The notes: generated by a model from the sequence alone, not told the origin. Numbered from the stretch's first letter, positions 6,425 through 13,053 are shown. The stretch is DNA of 13,053 bases from an uncultured Collinsella sp. (GCA_900545555.1 UQZI01000058.1:1-13053), one strand, 5' to 3'. Numbers and translations: made by a program.

Positions 6425-7705
6425 ATGCTCGCCTCTCTTTTCTCAAAGTCTCAATCATCGCTGTCCGTGCAGGCCAAGCGCCTGGTGGCAATGCGCTTTC
6501 TCATCTACACCGGCTTTCAGACCAGCTACTTTATCGGCGTCATCGGAACGCTCACCTATGCGGATGACGCTTCGGTCGTCGCGACATCGCTGGCCGTCCT
6601 GTTCATGAACGTTTTCGTGATCCTGGGATCCTTTGCGGGCGGCGCGGCGCTCGACGCCTGGGGCCCGCGCCGTCATTTCTTGCTGAGCATCATCGGCGCT
6701 CTCGCAACTGGCACGGCAATCATCGCCTTTGGTAGCGCGACCGGCGTCGTCCTGCTCGGCGCGGTGTTTCTGGGCTTTACGATGGGATTCGCCCAGCCCA
6801 TCGCCACGTCCTATCCGGCCTACCTCACCGACGATCCTGTCGAGCTCAAAGACATCAACTCCGCCATCGCCATGTTTTCAAACGTGAGTATCATCGTTGG
6901 CCCCACGCTGGGCGGCTTTGTCGCGGCGGCTGCGTCGTCGCGCGCGGTGTTCGTGCTCATGATGCTCTTTACCGTGCTGGCGCTCGTCGCCGGTTGGGGC
7001 TTTAGGCCGCAGACCAGCCATGTCGCCGGGGATGCGGATGCCGATTCGGCAGAGGAAGGGGAGCGTGCGGGACAAAGCTCCAACCCCAGCACGTCCGCCC
7101 GCGCCACCTTCGCGACCAGCATCAAGACGGTCTTCACCAACAGCGTTCTCGCCCTGCTGTTTTGCATCATTTTTCTTTCGAACTTTGGCTACGGAGCCTT
7201 CGATCCGCTCGAGTCGTTCTTCTACCGCGATGTCCTGCACGTCGGCGTTGAGTGGATGGGCTGGCTCTCGTCTGCCTGCGGTGTCGGCGCGGTGCTGGGT
7301 GCCGTGCTCGCGCTCCGCTTGCCGCCGCACCTGGTCAACCTTAAAACGCTGCTCGTGGCGCTTATGTCCGTGGGTCTGGGAAGTCTGCTCTATGTGGGGA
7401 CACCGTACGTGGGCGTGGCCCTTGTCGGCCAGATCGCCCTGGGTATAGCTTGGGGTGTCGTCAACCCGCTCCACAACACCATTGTGCAGACGACGGCTCC
7501 GCTCGAGCAGCTTGGTCGCGTCAATTCGGTCATGGGCTTTGGCAATATGTTCGCTGGTGTGGCCCCTCTGGCGATTGCCCCGTGGCTGGCGGCAACATTT
7601 GGCGTACAACGGACACTCGTGGGGGCAGGCATGGTCGTGACGGCGGTTCCCGCGGCACTGCTGCTGTTTGGACGCAATCACTTGGAACGTGCCGTAAAGC
7701 AGTAA
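6425..7705 (+). CDS. MFS transporter
   Basis: A 426-residue inner-membrane major facilitator with about 12 hydrophobic segments in two halves. The loop after segment 2 carries a recognisable family motif A variant (GGAALDAWGPRRHF, 72-85). The two halves are joined by a hydrophilic, acid- and serine-rich loop at about 195-236 (GDADADSAEEGERAG). The second half contains SNFGYGAFDPLESFFYRDVL and GIAWGVVNPLHNTIVQ, typical of efflux-type MFS proteins. The substrate is unknown and no neighbour hints at one. The ATG at 6425 has AAGGAG 5 nt upstream; an in-frame ATG 13 codons earlier (6386) lies inside the leader hairpins and lacks such a site. The gene is probably a single transcript: it has stem-loops on both sides, and family A copy 3 starts one base after its stop. 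Confidence 0.9.
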   Translation: MLASLFSKSQSSLSVQAKRLVAMRFLIYTGFQTSYFIGVIGTLTYADDASVVATSLAVLFMNVFVILGSFAGGAALDAWGPRRHFLLSIIGALATGTAIIAFGSATGVVLLGAVFLGFTMGFAQPIATSYPAYLTDDPVELKDINSAIAMFSNVSIIVGPTLGGFVAAAASSRAVFVLMMLFTVLALVAGWGFRPQTSHVAGDADADSAEEGERAGQSSNPSTSARATFATSIKTVFTNSVLALLFCIIFLSNFGYGAFDPLESFFYRDVLHVGVEWMGWLSSACGVGAVLGAVLALRLPPHLVNLKTLLVALMSVGLGSLLYVGTPYVGVALVGQIALGIAWGVVNPLHNTIVQTTAPLEQLGRVNSVMGFGNMFAGVAPLAIAPWLAATFGVQRTLVGAGMVVTAVPAALLLFGRNHLERAVKQ

Positions 7706-7706
7706 G

Positions 7707-7771
7707 AAACCATCACAACATTCGGTAAAAATCGCGATTCTGCCGAAAAACGTCGAATGTTGTGATGGTTT
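7707..7771 (-). repeat. 65-bp palindromic repeat, family A, copy 3 (inverted orientation)
   Basis: A perfect 18-bp stem (7707-7724 with 7754-7771). The asymmetric CGACGTTTTT block next to one arm shows that this copy is reversed relative to copies 1 and 2. The length is again exactly 65 bp. It begins one base after the MFS stop codon, so it probably ends or stabilises that transcript. Confidence 0.9.
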
Positions 7772-7790
7772 GGCCCGTAGACGCCGCGAT

Positions 7791-7821
7791 CACCACAAAG
7801 GGGCCAGGCGCCTTTGTGGTG
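7791..7821 (+). repeat. Family B hairpin, copy 2 (terminator-like)
   Basis: CACCACAAAGG (7791-7801) pairs perfectly with CCTTTGTGGTG (7811-7821) over the 9-nt loop GGCCAGGCG, followed by a T-rich run (GTTTTTGCTTT). It differs from copy 1 by one loop base. It lies 19 nt behind family A copy 3, so the MFS gene has two stem-loops in a row. Confidence 0.85.
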
Positions 7822-7830
7822 GTTTTTGCT

Positions 7831-7861
7831 TTGACGGGCCGCGCCTGCGCCTTGGTATACC
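7831..7861 (+). promoter_or_regulatory. Candidate promoter of the HAD phosphatase gene
   Basis: TTGACG (7831-7836) and TATACC (7856-7861) with a 19-bp spacer. The -10 lies inside the palindrome TGGTATACCA (7853-7862). The spacing is long and the match modest, so this is only a candidate. It would give a leader of about 50 nt. Confidence 0.3.
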
Positions 7862-7916
7862 ATGTACGCCGTTTGCGAATATACCCCACACCGCCGCACA
7901 ACCCAGAAAGGCCCCC

Positions 7917-8738
7917 ATGGACACTACCTTCAGCCACATCAAAGCCGTGTTCTGCGATATCGACGGCACACTGCTCACGAGCCAGCACACGGTGTCCCCG
8001 CGCACCGTGGCGGCGATCCGCGCCCTGCGCGAGCGCGGCGTGCTCTTTGGCCTGTGCACCGGGCGTGACGCCCACGCGACCGAGGCCATGTACGAGCTCT
8101 GGAACATCGAAGGTCTGGTGGACGTGCTGGTGGGCTGCGGTGGTGCCGAGGTCATCGACCGTGTGCGCGACATCAACGAGCTGAGCTATCCGCTGCCGGG
8201 CGAGACCATCGCGCGCATCTGCAAGCACATGGCGGACCTTCCGGCGACGCCCGTCTGCCCCCGAGACGGCGTGTTCTACGTGCCCGAGAGCAACGCGTGC
8301 GTCGAGCACCTGTCGCGCGTCGACTGCGTGCCCTACCAGGTGGTCGATTTTGCCGAGTTTTTGCGCGAGCCGCAGCCCAAGGTGATGTTTACCATGGCGC
8401 CCGAGGTGATGCCGCGGGTGATTGAGCGGGCGTCGACGTTTGCCGATGACACTGTTAAGGCGGCGGCTCTGCAAACCACGCAGCGGCTCTACGAGTTCAT
8501 GGATCCGCGCGTGTCCAAGACGCGCGGCCTTGTGCGCGTGGCGGAGCTCAACGACATGGAGCTCCGGGACATCTGCGTGTTTGGCGATGCCGATAACGAC
8601 ACCTGCATGGTGGCTGACGCCGGCGTGGGCGTGGCCATGGCAAACGGCAGCGTCGCCACCCGTGCCGCCGCCGATTTTGTAACCGCCAGCAACGACAAAG
8701 ACGGCATCGCGATCTTTATCGAGGAACATCTGCTGTAG
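7917..8738 (+). CDS. Cof-type HAD-IIB family hydrolase
   Basis: A 273-residue cytoplasmic phosphatase of the haloacid dehalogenase superfamily, class IIB (Cof/YbjI-like); these usually act on sugar phosphates, nucleotides or cofactor phosphates. Motif I is FCDIDGTLL with nucleophile D14 and acid/base D16. Motif II is T48 in LCTGRD. Motif III is K201 in SKTRGL, and motif IV is GDADND (223-228), followed by MVADAGVGVAMANG, the family's signature tail. The cap domain lies between about residues 85 and 190. The length matches the family. The ATG at 7917 has AGAAAGG (7905-7911) just upstream; the frame stays open for 49 codons further upstream, but that stretch covers the family B hairpin and is not coding. 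It stands alone, with its own candidate promoter, and no neighbour indicates the substrate. Confidence 0.94.
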   Translation: MDTTFSHIKAVFCDIDGTLLTSQHTVSPRTVAAIRALRERGVLFGLCTGRDAHATEAMYELWNIEGLVDVLVGCGGAEVIDRVRDINELSYPLPGETIARICKHMADLPATPVCPRDGVFYVPESNACVEHLSRVDCVPYQVVDFAEFLREPQPKVMFTMAPEVMPRVIERASTFADDTVKAAALQTTQRLYEFMDPRVSKTRGLVRVAELNDMELRDICVFGDADNDTCMVADAGVGVAMANGSVATRAAADFVTASNDKDGIAIFIEEHLL

Positions 8739-8753
8739 CGCCGGGGGAGAACT

Positions 8754-8783
8754 ACCACGAAGGGGCAGGCACCTTTGTGGTGG
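8754..8783 (+). repeat. Family B hairpin, copy 3 (degenerate)
   Basis: ACCACGAAGG (8754-8763) pairs with CCTTTGTGGT (8772-8781) with one G-U pair and an 8-nt loop, GGCAGGCA. It starts 15 nt after the HAD stop codon. Unlike copies 1 and 2 it lacks the following T-run, so its role as a terminator is doubtful. Confidence 0.75.
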
Positions 8784-8931
8784 CCTCAGGCGATTTGGGC
8801 GAATTGATACTTAAAATCTGTGTGAAAATTCAAATATTGCTGTCTGAACATCATGCTTCTAACTACCGATGGGTTAAAGATATTCTCATCAGTTTGGTAG
8901 GATATTCCTCCCGGGTAATGACACACCGCTC

Positions 8932-8950
8932 ACGGTCGATTTTCGACCGT
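8932..8950. repeat. Perfect inverted repeat, possible operator
   Basis: ACGGTCGA-TTT-TCGACCGT: 8-bp arms around three T. It stands 18 bp before the TTGACC (8968-8973) of a weak promoter candidate. The short centre suits a dimeric regulator site better than a terminator, and no T-run follows directly. Confidence 0.45.
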
Positions 8951-9123
8951 TCACAGGATGTTTGCTCTTGACCAAAATGTTGTGCAAATAAATAAAATGC
9001 TATTAAAAAACTGATAGCTAACTCAATTACCAGTAGAAACAAAAAATAGATAGCGAATAAACGAAGGTAAATCTGAGTAAATGTCAAGAGAATTAAGAAC
9101 TTGCACAAAAATGTCGGTTTTGC

Positions 9124-9152
9124 TGCTCAGATGTTTAAACAATCGTTATAAT
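9124..9152 (+). promoter_or_regulatory. Candidate promoter of the adhesin-pilin operon
   Basis: A perfect TATAAT (9147-9152) with a poor -35 (TGCTCA, 9124-9129) at a 17-bp spacing. The weak -35 may mean dependence on an activator. The transcript would start near 9159, giving a leader of about 80 nt. Confidence 0.4.
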
Positions 9153-9166
9153 TGCATCATTAGCGA

Positions 9167-9185
9167 GCGCAATTACAGATTGCGC
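9167..9185 (+). promoter_or_regulatory. Stem-loop in the adhesin leader
   Basis: GCGCAAT-TACAG-ATTGCGC: a perfect 7-bp stem with a 5-nt loop, about 8 nt from the predicted transcript start and 40 nt before the ribosome binding site. It could protect the 5' end of the messenger or be a DNA-binding site. Confidence 0.45.
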
Positions 9186-9240
9186 AGATACGTTTGATAG
9201 GGAAAGAGCAAGATCGCGGTCTCTTGGGGAGGAGACATCG

Positions 9241-12200
9241 ATGAAAGCGAATTCGGACAAATCTAAGCAGAGTAATAAAGCGACGCGCCGTGTACTGGCA
9301 GGCGTTTTGTGCGGAGCCTCCGTTTTGAGCCTGGTACTGTCGCTCGTCATGCCTCCGATCTCGCAGGCCATTGCCAACGATGCCCAGACAGTTTCTGCCG
9401 AGAAAACTGTGATGGGGGGGGGTTCCTCAAGTGAGTCTACTGATGTAGAAAACACCAACAACGGGGATACCAAAAAGCTGAATAGCGGCGAGACCGAGGG
9501 CGGCGCGACCGAAGACGCTGCTGCTGCGGGCTCGACTGCCGATAGCGTGGAGGCCAAGGGCGCCGCACAGCCTTCCGACGCACAGCTTGCGGATGATGAG
9601 AATAACGATGAAAACGCGAACGCTCCCGCCACCGTCAGTGCCAATGACTATACCGAGGCAAGCAACGATGTTTCTAAGAAATTCGCCGACGGCGGCAAGT
9701 TCCGACTGACGGGTTCTGCCTATTCGGATCAGCAGATTAAAATCACCAAAGACACCACCATCGATCTTAACGGCAACATGCTCTGTAACCGTTCTGGCGG
9801 CTTAGACTCCTTCTTTGTGGTCGAAAACGGAGCCACACTCACTATCGAGGATTTAAGCAAAAAAACAAATGATTTACCAAGACCGGTCGATACGGCTAAG
9901 ACGTCGGCGGGTCAGCCTGCGAGTATGGAGTGGGAAAGGGGAAGCGGCTCTAATAACGGCACTCCTAAGAGGCTTACTTACTATGAGACTAAGAGCACGC
10001 CCAATACAAATAGACTTGGCACCACCGAGACTACGTACGAGCATGTCGTTACGGGCTTTGGCGCTATTGATGCAGCATCGGAAAGCGGTTCCGTAAAGTA
10101 TGTGGTCAACGTTGAAGCGGGCGGCATACTCAATCTCAAGGGCGGCATGATTACCACGGCTGCCAACCTGAGTAACGACGGTCATGTGATTTTTTCTCAG
10201 GGTACGGTCAAAATCGAAGGCGGTTACGTCACCAACGGCAACGGCGGTGGCTGGGGCGGTGGTCTGTGCATAACGGGCGCGAATGCCAGCCTCGAAATGA
10301 CAGGCGGCGTGGTCGCGGGAAACAAGGCAGCTGCCGGCGGCGGCGTCTTTGCTGATAATGGAGCCACTCTGAACCTTGCGGGCGGAATTATCTCTGGCAA
10401 CGCAACGTATGATAAAGCTATCAATAATGGTGAAAACACAGGCGATGGCGGCTACGGTGGTGGTGTTTATACCAAGGGTGCAAAAGTTACCATTAGCGGT
10501 TCTGCCTGTATAACCAACAATCGAGTCGATGCTCGCATCACAGATATTGACAACCTTGGCAACAATGGCCTGCTCGGCGGTGGTGGCATTGCATGTACGC
10601 ACGATGGCACGCTTAACTTAACGGGCGGCTTCGTTACGGCCAACTATTCCTATGAGGCTGGCGGTGGCGTCTACGCTGGTTTTTATGATAAAGATAACGA
10701 CGGCGAGATCGAGAAAATCACTTTTAAAATGACTGGCGGTACGATTGCTGGCAATGTTGCCGATAACGCCGAAGGCGGCGGTCTGCGTGTCGCGGGCGGC
10801 GACAGCGCCGGCACGATGGCAACAATTAACGCCAGTGATACTGGCAGGGTTTACATTACGAACAATAAGACGAATACGGGTAGCACCAAAGGTCGTGGTG
10901 GCGACTGGGGCGGCGGTGGCGTCTTTATTCAGAAGGGCGGCAAGCTTAACATCGTAAAGACGCTGATTACTGATAATGAGGCCGGCGGCTGGGGTGGTGG
11001 CATCGGTGCCTGCCCTACGGGCGAAACAATCGTTTCGCACTCAAATGGTGCTGCAATCTACAACAATTCGGATCATGGTGAGCACTTCTCTGCCGGTGGT
11101 GATGGCAAGGATCAGGACAAAGATATTGAGGGTTCTGAGTACATTACCAAAGACTTCAAAGATGCCGGTCACAAGGATTTCTTCCTCGTGCGCAAGAAGG
11201 GCAGCAATAAGACGGTCGCAGTCGTTCTTGGCAAGATGCTCGGCAACGGCTCTGCTGGCTGGAAGGGTACCTGCGATGGCCAGAAAATCACCATCGATCC
11301 TAACGGCGGTGCCGAGGCCAAGTACATGTTTGGCCTTGAGGCTCATCCTTCCGACCAGGCTAAAATTGATGCACAGGCAGCGGCTACGACCATCATCAGC
11401 GGTAACTACTCTTACACCCACGGCGGCGGCATCATGACCAACGGCGACCTCATCGTCGGTGAGGTTACTTCCCTGGACGTGTATCCTGCAATCAAGGTCA
11501 AGGCTAACAAGGTCCTCATGAAGGACGGCAAACCGCAAGGCCTCACGGGCCACGGCTATAAGTTCAAGCTGTTGGGTAAAGCCGCCGATTCAGCTGGCGA
11601 GCCGTATTGGAATACGGACGGCTCACTTAACGCAAACGGATGCGAGGCGACGTCCGAGGTTACCGTTAATGAAAGTGGAGAGATCGTCATTGATACGGCT
11701 GCGAACTACCAGTCGGGCAATTACGACCTCTACCTTGTTGAAGTCCCTATCAATGAGGAAGGCACGACCTTTGATAAGGCCATTTACAAAATACATATAA
11801 AGGTTGGTACGACACCAGTTAATACGACCAACCTCTTGGGGATCAATATTAATCGTTATGAAGTTGATAAGAGCGCTTCCACAGTATCCGTTAAAAGGGA
11901 AGGCGAAACGGGCTTCACCGAGTGTAAATCTCCTGAGTTCTATAACTGGAGTGTAGATCCGAAAGACAATACAATCTCGACCGTAAAAATCGGCAACAGC
12001 TCCAAACCTGCGTTTACGAACGAACTTGCGCCCTACCAGACTTCAGGCACTTGGACACCTCAGGTGACCAAGAAGGTCGATGGCGGCGAGATGAAGAAGT
12101 TCAAGTTCGAGCTATATACCATGGATGGCAGCGAGAAAACGGTGCTTGATACAAAGAGTACCGCTGATGACTCGAACAACTTGCAGACGGTGACGTTCGC

Positions 12201-12606
12201 CGAGCAGAAGATCGGACCACTCAAAGTCAGCGACTTCAACGACGGTAAGGCAACATTCACTTATTACATTTGTGAATGTGCTGCTGACGCCGGCGAAGGC
12301 ACCAGCCACAAGGGCTATACCAACGACACCAAGACCTTCAAGGTTGTGGTGACGGCAACGGATGACGGCGAAGGACATCTGACCTGCACGCCGGCCTACT
12401 ACGAGGTCGACGCCAACGGAAACGCAAACTCAACCCCGACCGACACCCCCACCTTCACCAACACCTACTCCACCTCTTTGCCCCTTTCTGGTATGTCGGG
12501 CGTCACTCTGACGTACCTTGCCGGCGCGGCGGTGCTTTGCGCTGCTGCGGCCTGGATGCACATTCGTCGCAAGGCGAATGCGAAGGGAGGCGAGCGTCGT
12601 GAATAA
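9241..12606 (+). CDS. Sortase-anchored beta-helix adhesin / pilus-associated surface protein
   Basis: A 1121-residue cell-wall protein, probably the pilus tip or an adhesin. The signal peptide runs to about residue 45 (hydrophobic 18-40, cut after AIA). Residues 50-135 are a low-complexity Ser/Glu/Asp/Ala stalk. Residues about 150-740 look like a right-handed parallel beta-helix with irregular GGxIxGNxAxxGGGVY-like turns (e.g. GGVVAGNKAAAGGGVF, GGTIAGNVADNAEGGGL). Two FctA/Spy0128-like domains follow. Likely isopeptide residues are K757, E834 and N927 in the first, and K944 or K945, E1012 and N1074 (FTNTY) in the second. The sorting signal is LPLSG (1080-1084), a hydrophobic segment, then RRKANAKGGERR. 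The LPLSG motif departs from canonical LPXTG by Ser for Thr. The ATG follows GGGGAGGAG by 6 nt. A run of nine G at codons 58-61 suggests phase variation. Its end overlaps the next pilin. The ligand is unknown. Confidence 0.9.
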   Translation: MKANSDKSKQSNKATRRVLAGVLCGASVLSLVLSLVMPPISQAIANDAQTVSAEKTVMGGGSSSESTDVENTNNGDTKKLNSGETEGGATEDAAAAGSTADSVEAKGAAQPSDAQLADDENNDENANAPATVSANDYTEASNDVSKKFADGGKFRLTGSAYSDQQIKITKDTTIDLNGNMLCNRSGGLDSFFVVENGATLTIEDLSKKTNDLPRPVDTAKTSAGQPASMEWERGSGSNNGTPKRLTYYETKSTPNTNRLGTTETTYEHVVTGFGAIDAASESGSVKYVVNVEAGGILNLKGGMITTAANLSNDGHVIFSQGTVKIEGGYVTNGNGGGWGGGLCITGANASLEMTGGVVAGNKAAAGGGVFADNGATLNLAGGIISGNATYDKAINNGENTGDGGYGGGVYTKGAKVTISGSACITNNRVDARITDIDNLGNNGLLGGGGIACTHDGTLNLTGGFVTANYSYEAGGGVYAGFYDKDNDGEIEKITFKMTGGTIAGNVADNAEGGGLRVAGGDSAGTMATINASDTGRVYITNNKTNTGSTKGRGGDWGGGGVFIQKGGKLNIVKTLITDNEAGGWGGGIGACPTGETIVSHSNGAAIYNNSDHGEHFSAGGDGKDQDKDIEGSEYITKDFKDAGHKDFFLVRKKGSNKTVAVVLGKMLGNGSAGWKGTCDGQKITIDPNGGAEAKYMFGLEAHPSDQAKIDAQAAATTIISGNYSYTHGGGIMTNGDLIVGEVTSLDVYPAIKVKANKVLMKDGKPQGLTGHGYKFKLLGKAADSAGEPYWNTDGSLNANGCEATSEVTVNESGEIVIDTAANYQSGNYDLYLVEVPINEEGTTFDKAIYKIHIKVGTTPVNTTNLLGININRYEVDKSASTVSVKREGETGFTECKSPEFYNWSVDPKDNTISTVKIGNSSKPAFTNELAPYQTSGTWTPQVTKKVDGGEMKKFKFELYTMDGSEKTVLDTKSTADDSNNLQTVTFAEQKIGPLKVSDFNDGKATFTYYICECAADAGEGTSHKGYTNDTKTFKVVVTATDDGEGHLTCTPAYYEVDANGNANSTPTDTPTFTNTYSTSLPLSGMSGVTLTYLAGAAVLCAAAAWMHIRRKANAKGGERRE
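9414..9422 (+). repeat. G9 homopolymer tract inside the adhesin gene
   Basis: Nine consecutive G encode the end of Met58, Gly59, Gly60 and most of Gly61, right after the signal peptide. With one G fewer the frame stops at TAG 9446-9448; with one more it stops at TGA 9432-9434. This is the layout expected of slipped-strand ON/OFF switching. The version here is ON. Confidence 0.75.
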
Positions 12607-13053
12607 GAAAGTTTGCTCCTTCCCGATCTTGTTTGCGCTGCTCGCCCTCTTGATCGGCACCTGCACGGTTGTGTTCCCCGCATCCGCGCAGGCCGCGCCG
12701 AGCGCGACCGGATCCATCACGGTGACAGGCACCGTGGCGCGCAGCTACGACGCCTACCAGATCTTTGACGCCAACGTCGTCGATGACGACAACGACGCCA
12801 AGATCGCCACCGACCTTGTCTGGGCAAGCGATGCCGTGCGCGACGCCGCGCTGCCTGTGTTGCACAGCGCCGGCATGCCCAATTCCCAGACCACCGCACA
12901 GGAAGCTGCCGAGTGGCTCAACACCGATTCCCGCCTTACGAGCGCGCTGAGCGCACAGCTCGCTCGTTCCCTCCAGAGCTCTGGCGCCGTGTCCGTGGCC
13001 CTTAACGCGGGCACGACGGCCGAGCTGCCCTGTGGCTACTGGCTCATCGTCGC
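12599..13053 (+). CDS. Pilin subunit with isopeptide-type N-terminal domain (3' end off window)
   Basis: A secreted fimbrial subunit, probably the pilus backbone, seen for 151 residues before the window ends. Residues 1-32 are a signal peptide (NKK, a hydrophobic core, then PASAQA). The mature start, TGSITVTGTVARSYDAYQIFDANV, is the typical opening of Gram-positive major pilins of the isopeptide-forming fimbrial family. The visible part ends in GTTAELPCGYWLIVA, which would lead into a beta-sandwich. Any LPXTG signal, pilin-motif lysine or E-box is beyond the edge. The start is GTG at 12599, with GGGAGG (12585-12590) 8 nt upstream. Its first 8 nt overlap the end of the adhesin gene (GTGAATAA), implying translational coupling. 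A class C sortase gene would be expected downstream. An ancillary subunit rather than the backbone is possible. Confidence 0.85.
   Translation, partial: MNKKVCSFPILFALLALLIGTCTVVFPASAQAAPSATGSITVTGTVARSYDAYQIFDANVVDDDNDAKIATDLVWASDAVRDAALPVLHSAGMPNSQTTAQEAAEWLNTDSRLTSALSAQLARSLQSSGAVSVALNAGTTAELPCGYWLIV

Larger units (their letters stand above)
8784..9240. other. AT-rich intergenic region upstream of the pilus operon
   Basis: About 457 bp without a credible gene, clearly richer in A and T than the neighbouring genes. It contains a tight inverted repeat (8932-8950), a candidate promoter with a consensus -10 (9147-9152), a leader hairpin (9167-9185) and the ribosome binding site GGGGAGGAG (9226-9234). 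A weaker promoter-like pair, TTGACC (8968-8973) and TAAAAT (8993-8998), has a 19-bp spacer. Length and composition suggest a regulated promoter or DNA gained together with the pilus genes. Confidence 0.6.

Noticed and set aside
2364..7821. The repeated palindromes as a CRISPR array
   Set aside because: The copies are kilobases apart with genes between them, one is inverted, and there are no spacers or cas genes.
7770..7916. N-terminal extension of the HAD protein by 49 codons
   Set aside because: The stretch is open by chance and covers the family B hairpin and the promoter candidate; the DxD motif sits at the usual distance from the ATG at 7917.
8860..8950. A c-di-GMP riboswitch suggested by ACTACCGATGGG before a surface gene
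   Set aside because: Only this short string resembles the class; the expected order of conserved blocks and stems is absent on both strands.
8863..9108. Minus-strand 81-codon frame with a hydrophobic N-terminus that could pass for a small membrane protein
   Set aside because: It starts at TTG without a ribosome binding site and lies wholly in AT-rich DNA, where random frames look hydrophobic. It also crosses the palindrome at 8932-8950. Kept out unless it is conserved in relatives.

Overview
The window reads as chromosomal DNA of a GC-rich, Gram-positive gut-type actinobacterium, most likely a Coriobacteriia member such as Collinsella. The grounds are the GC-rich codon use, a sortase-anchored surface protein followed by a pilin, a nuclease-like hypothetical family that I associate with Coriobacteriia, and two families of short palindromic intergenic repeats. 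The genus is an inference from style, not a database result.

Layout. (1) 1-2283, minus strand: a MATE efflux gene followed by its MerR/GyrI-type regulator (cut by the window start). They lie downstream of a textbook MerR-type promoter: a 19-bp spacer occupied by a near-perfect dyad. (2) 2284-3730: an orphan gene with a DUF559/Vsr-like nuclease C-terminus, bracketed by two direct copies of a 65-bp palindromic element (family A). (3) 3733-6198: a compact molybdenum-cofactor operon, moaA followed 4 nt later by a moaC-mobB fusion, closed by a strong stem-loop. (4) 6218-7821: an MFS transporter whose leader carries an unusual pair of overlapping complementary arms just before the ribosome binding site. 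It is followed at once by a third, inverted family A copy and a family B hairpin. (5) 7831-8783: a Cof-type HAD phosphatase followed by a degenerate family B hairpin. (6) 8784-9240: a visibly AT-rich intergenic region without a credible gene. (7) 9241-13053: a pilus/adhesin operon. A 1121-residue beta-helix adhesin with two isopeptide (FctA/Spy0128-like) domains and an LPLSG sorting signal overlaps by 8 nt a GTG-started pilin that runs off the window.

The most interesting signal is a run of nine G at 9414-9422, just after the signal peptide of the adhesin. Gain or loss of one G leads to a stop codon within about 30 nt in either wrong frame, which is the expected layout of a phase-variable (ON/OFF) surface gene. 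Because the next pilin starts inside the end of this gene, switching could change the whole pilus. The 65-bp family A element, its placement around the nuclease gene, and the MFS leader are the other points worth a second look. I saw no tRNA, rRNA, CRISPR array, transposase or phage gene.
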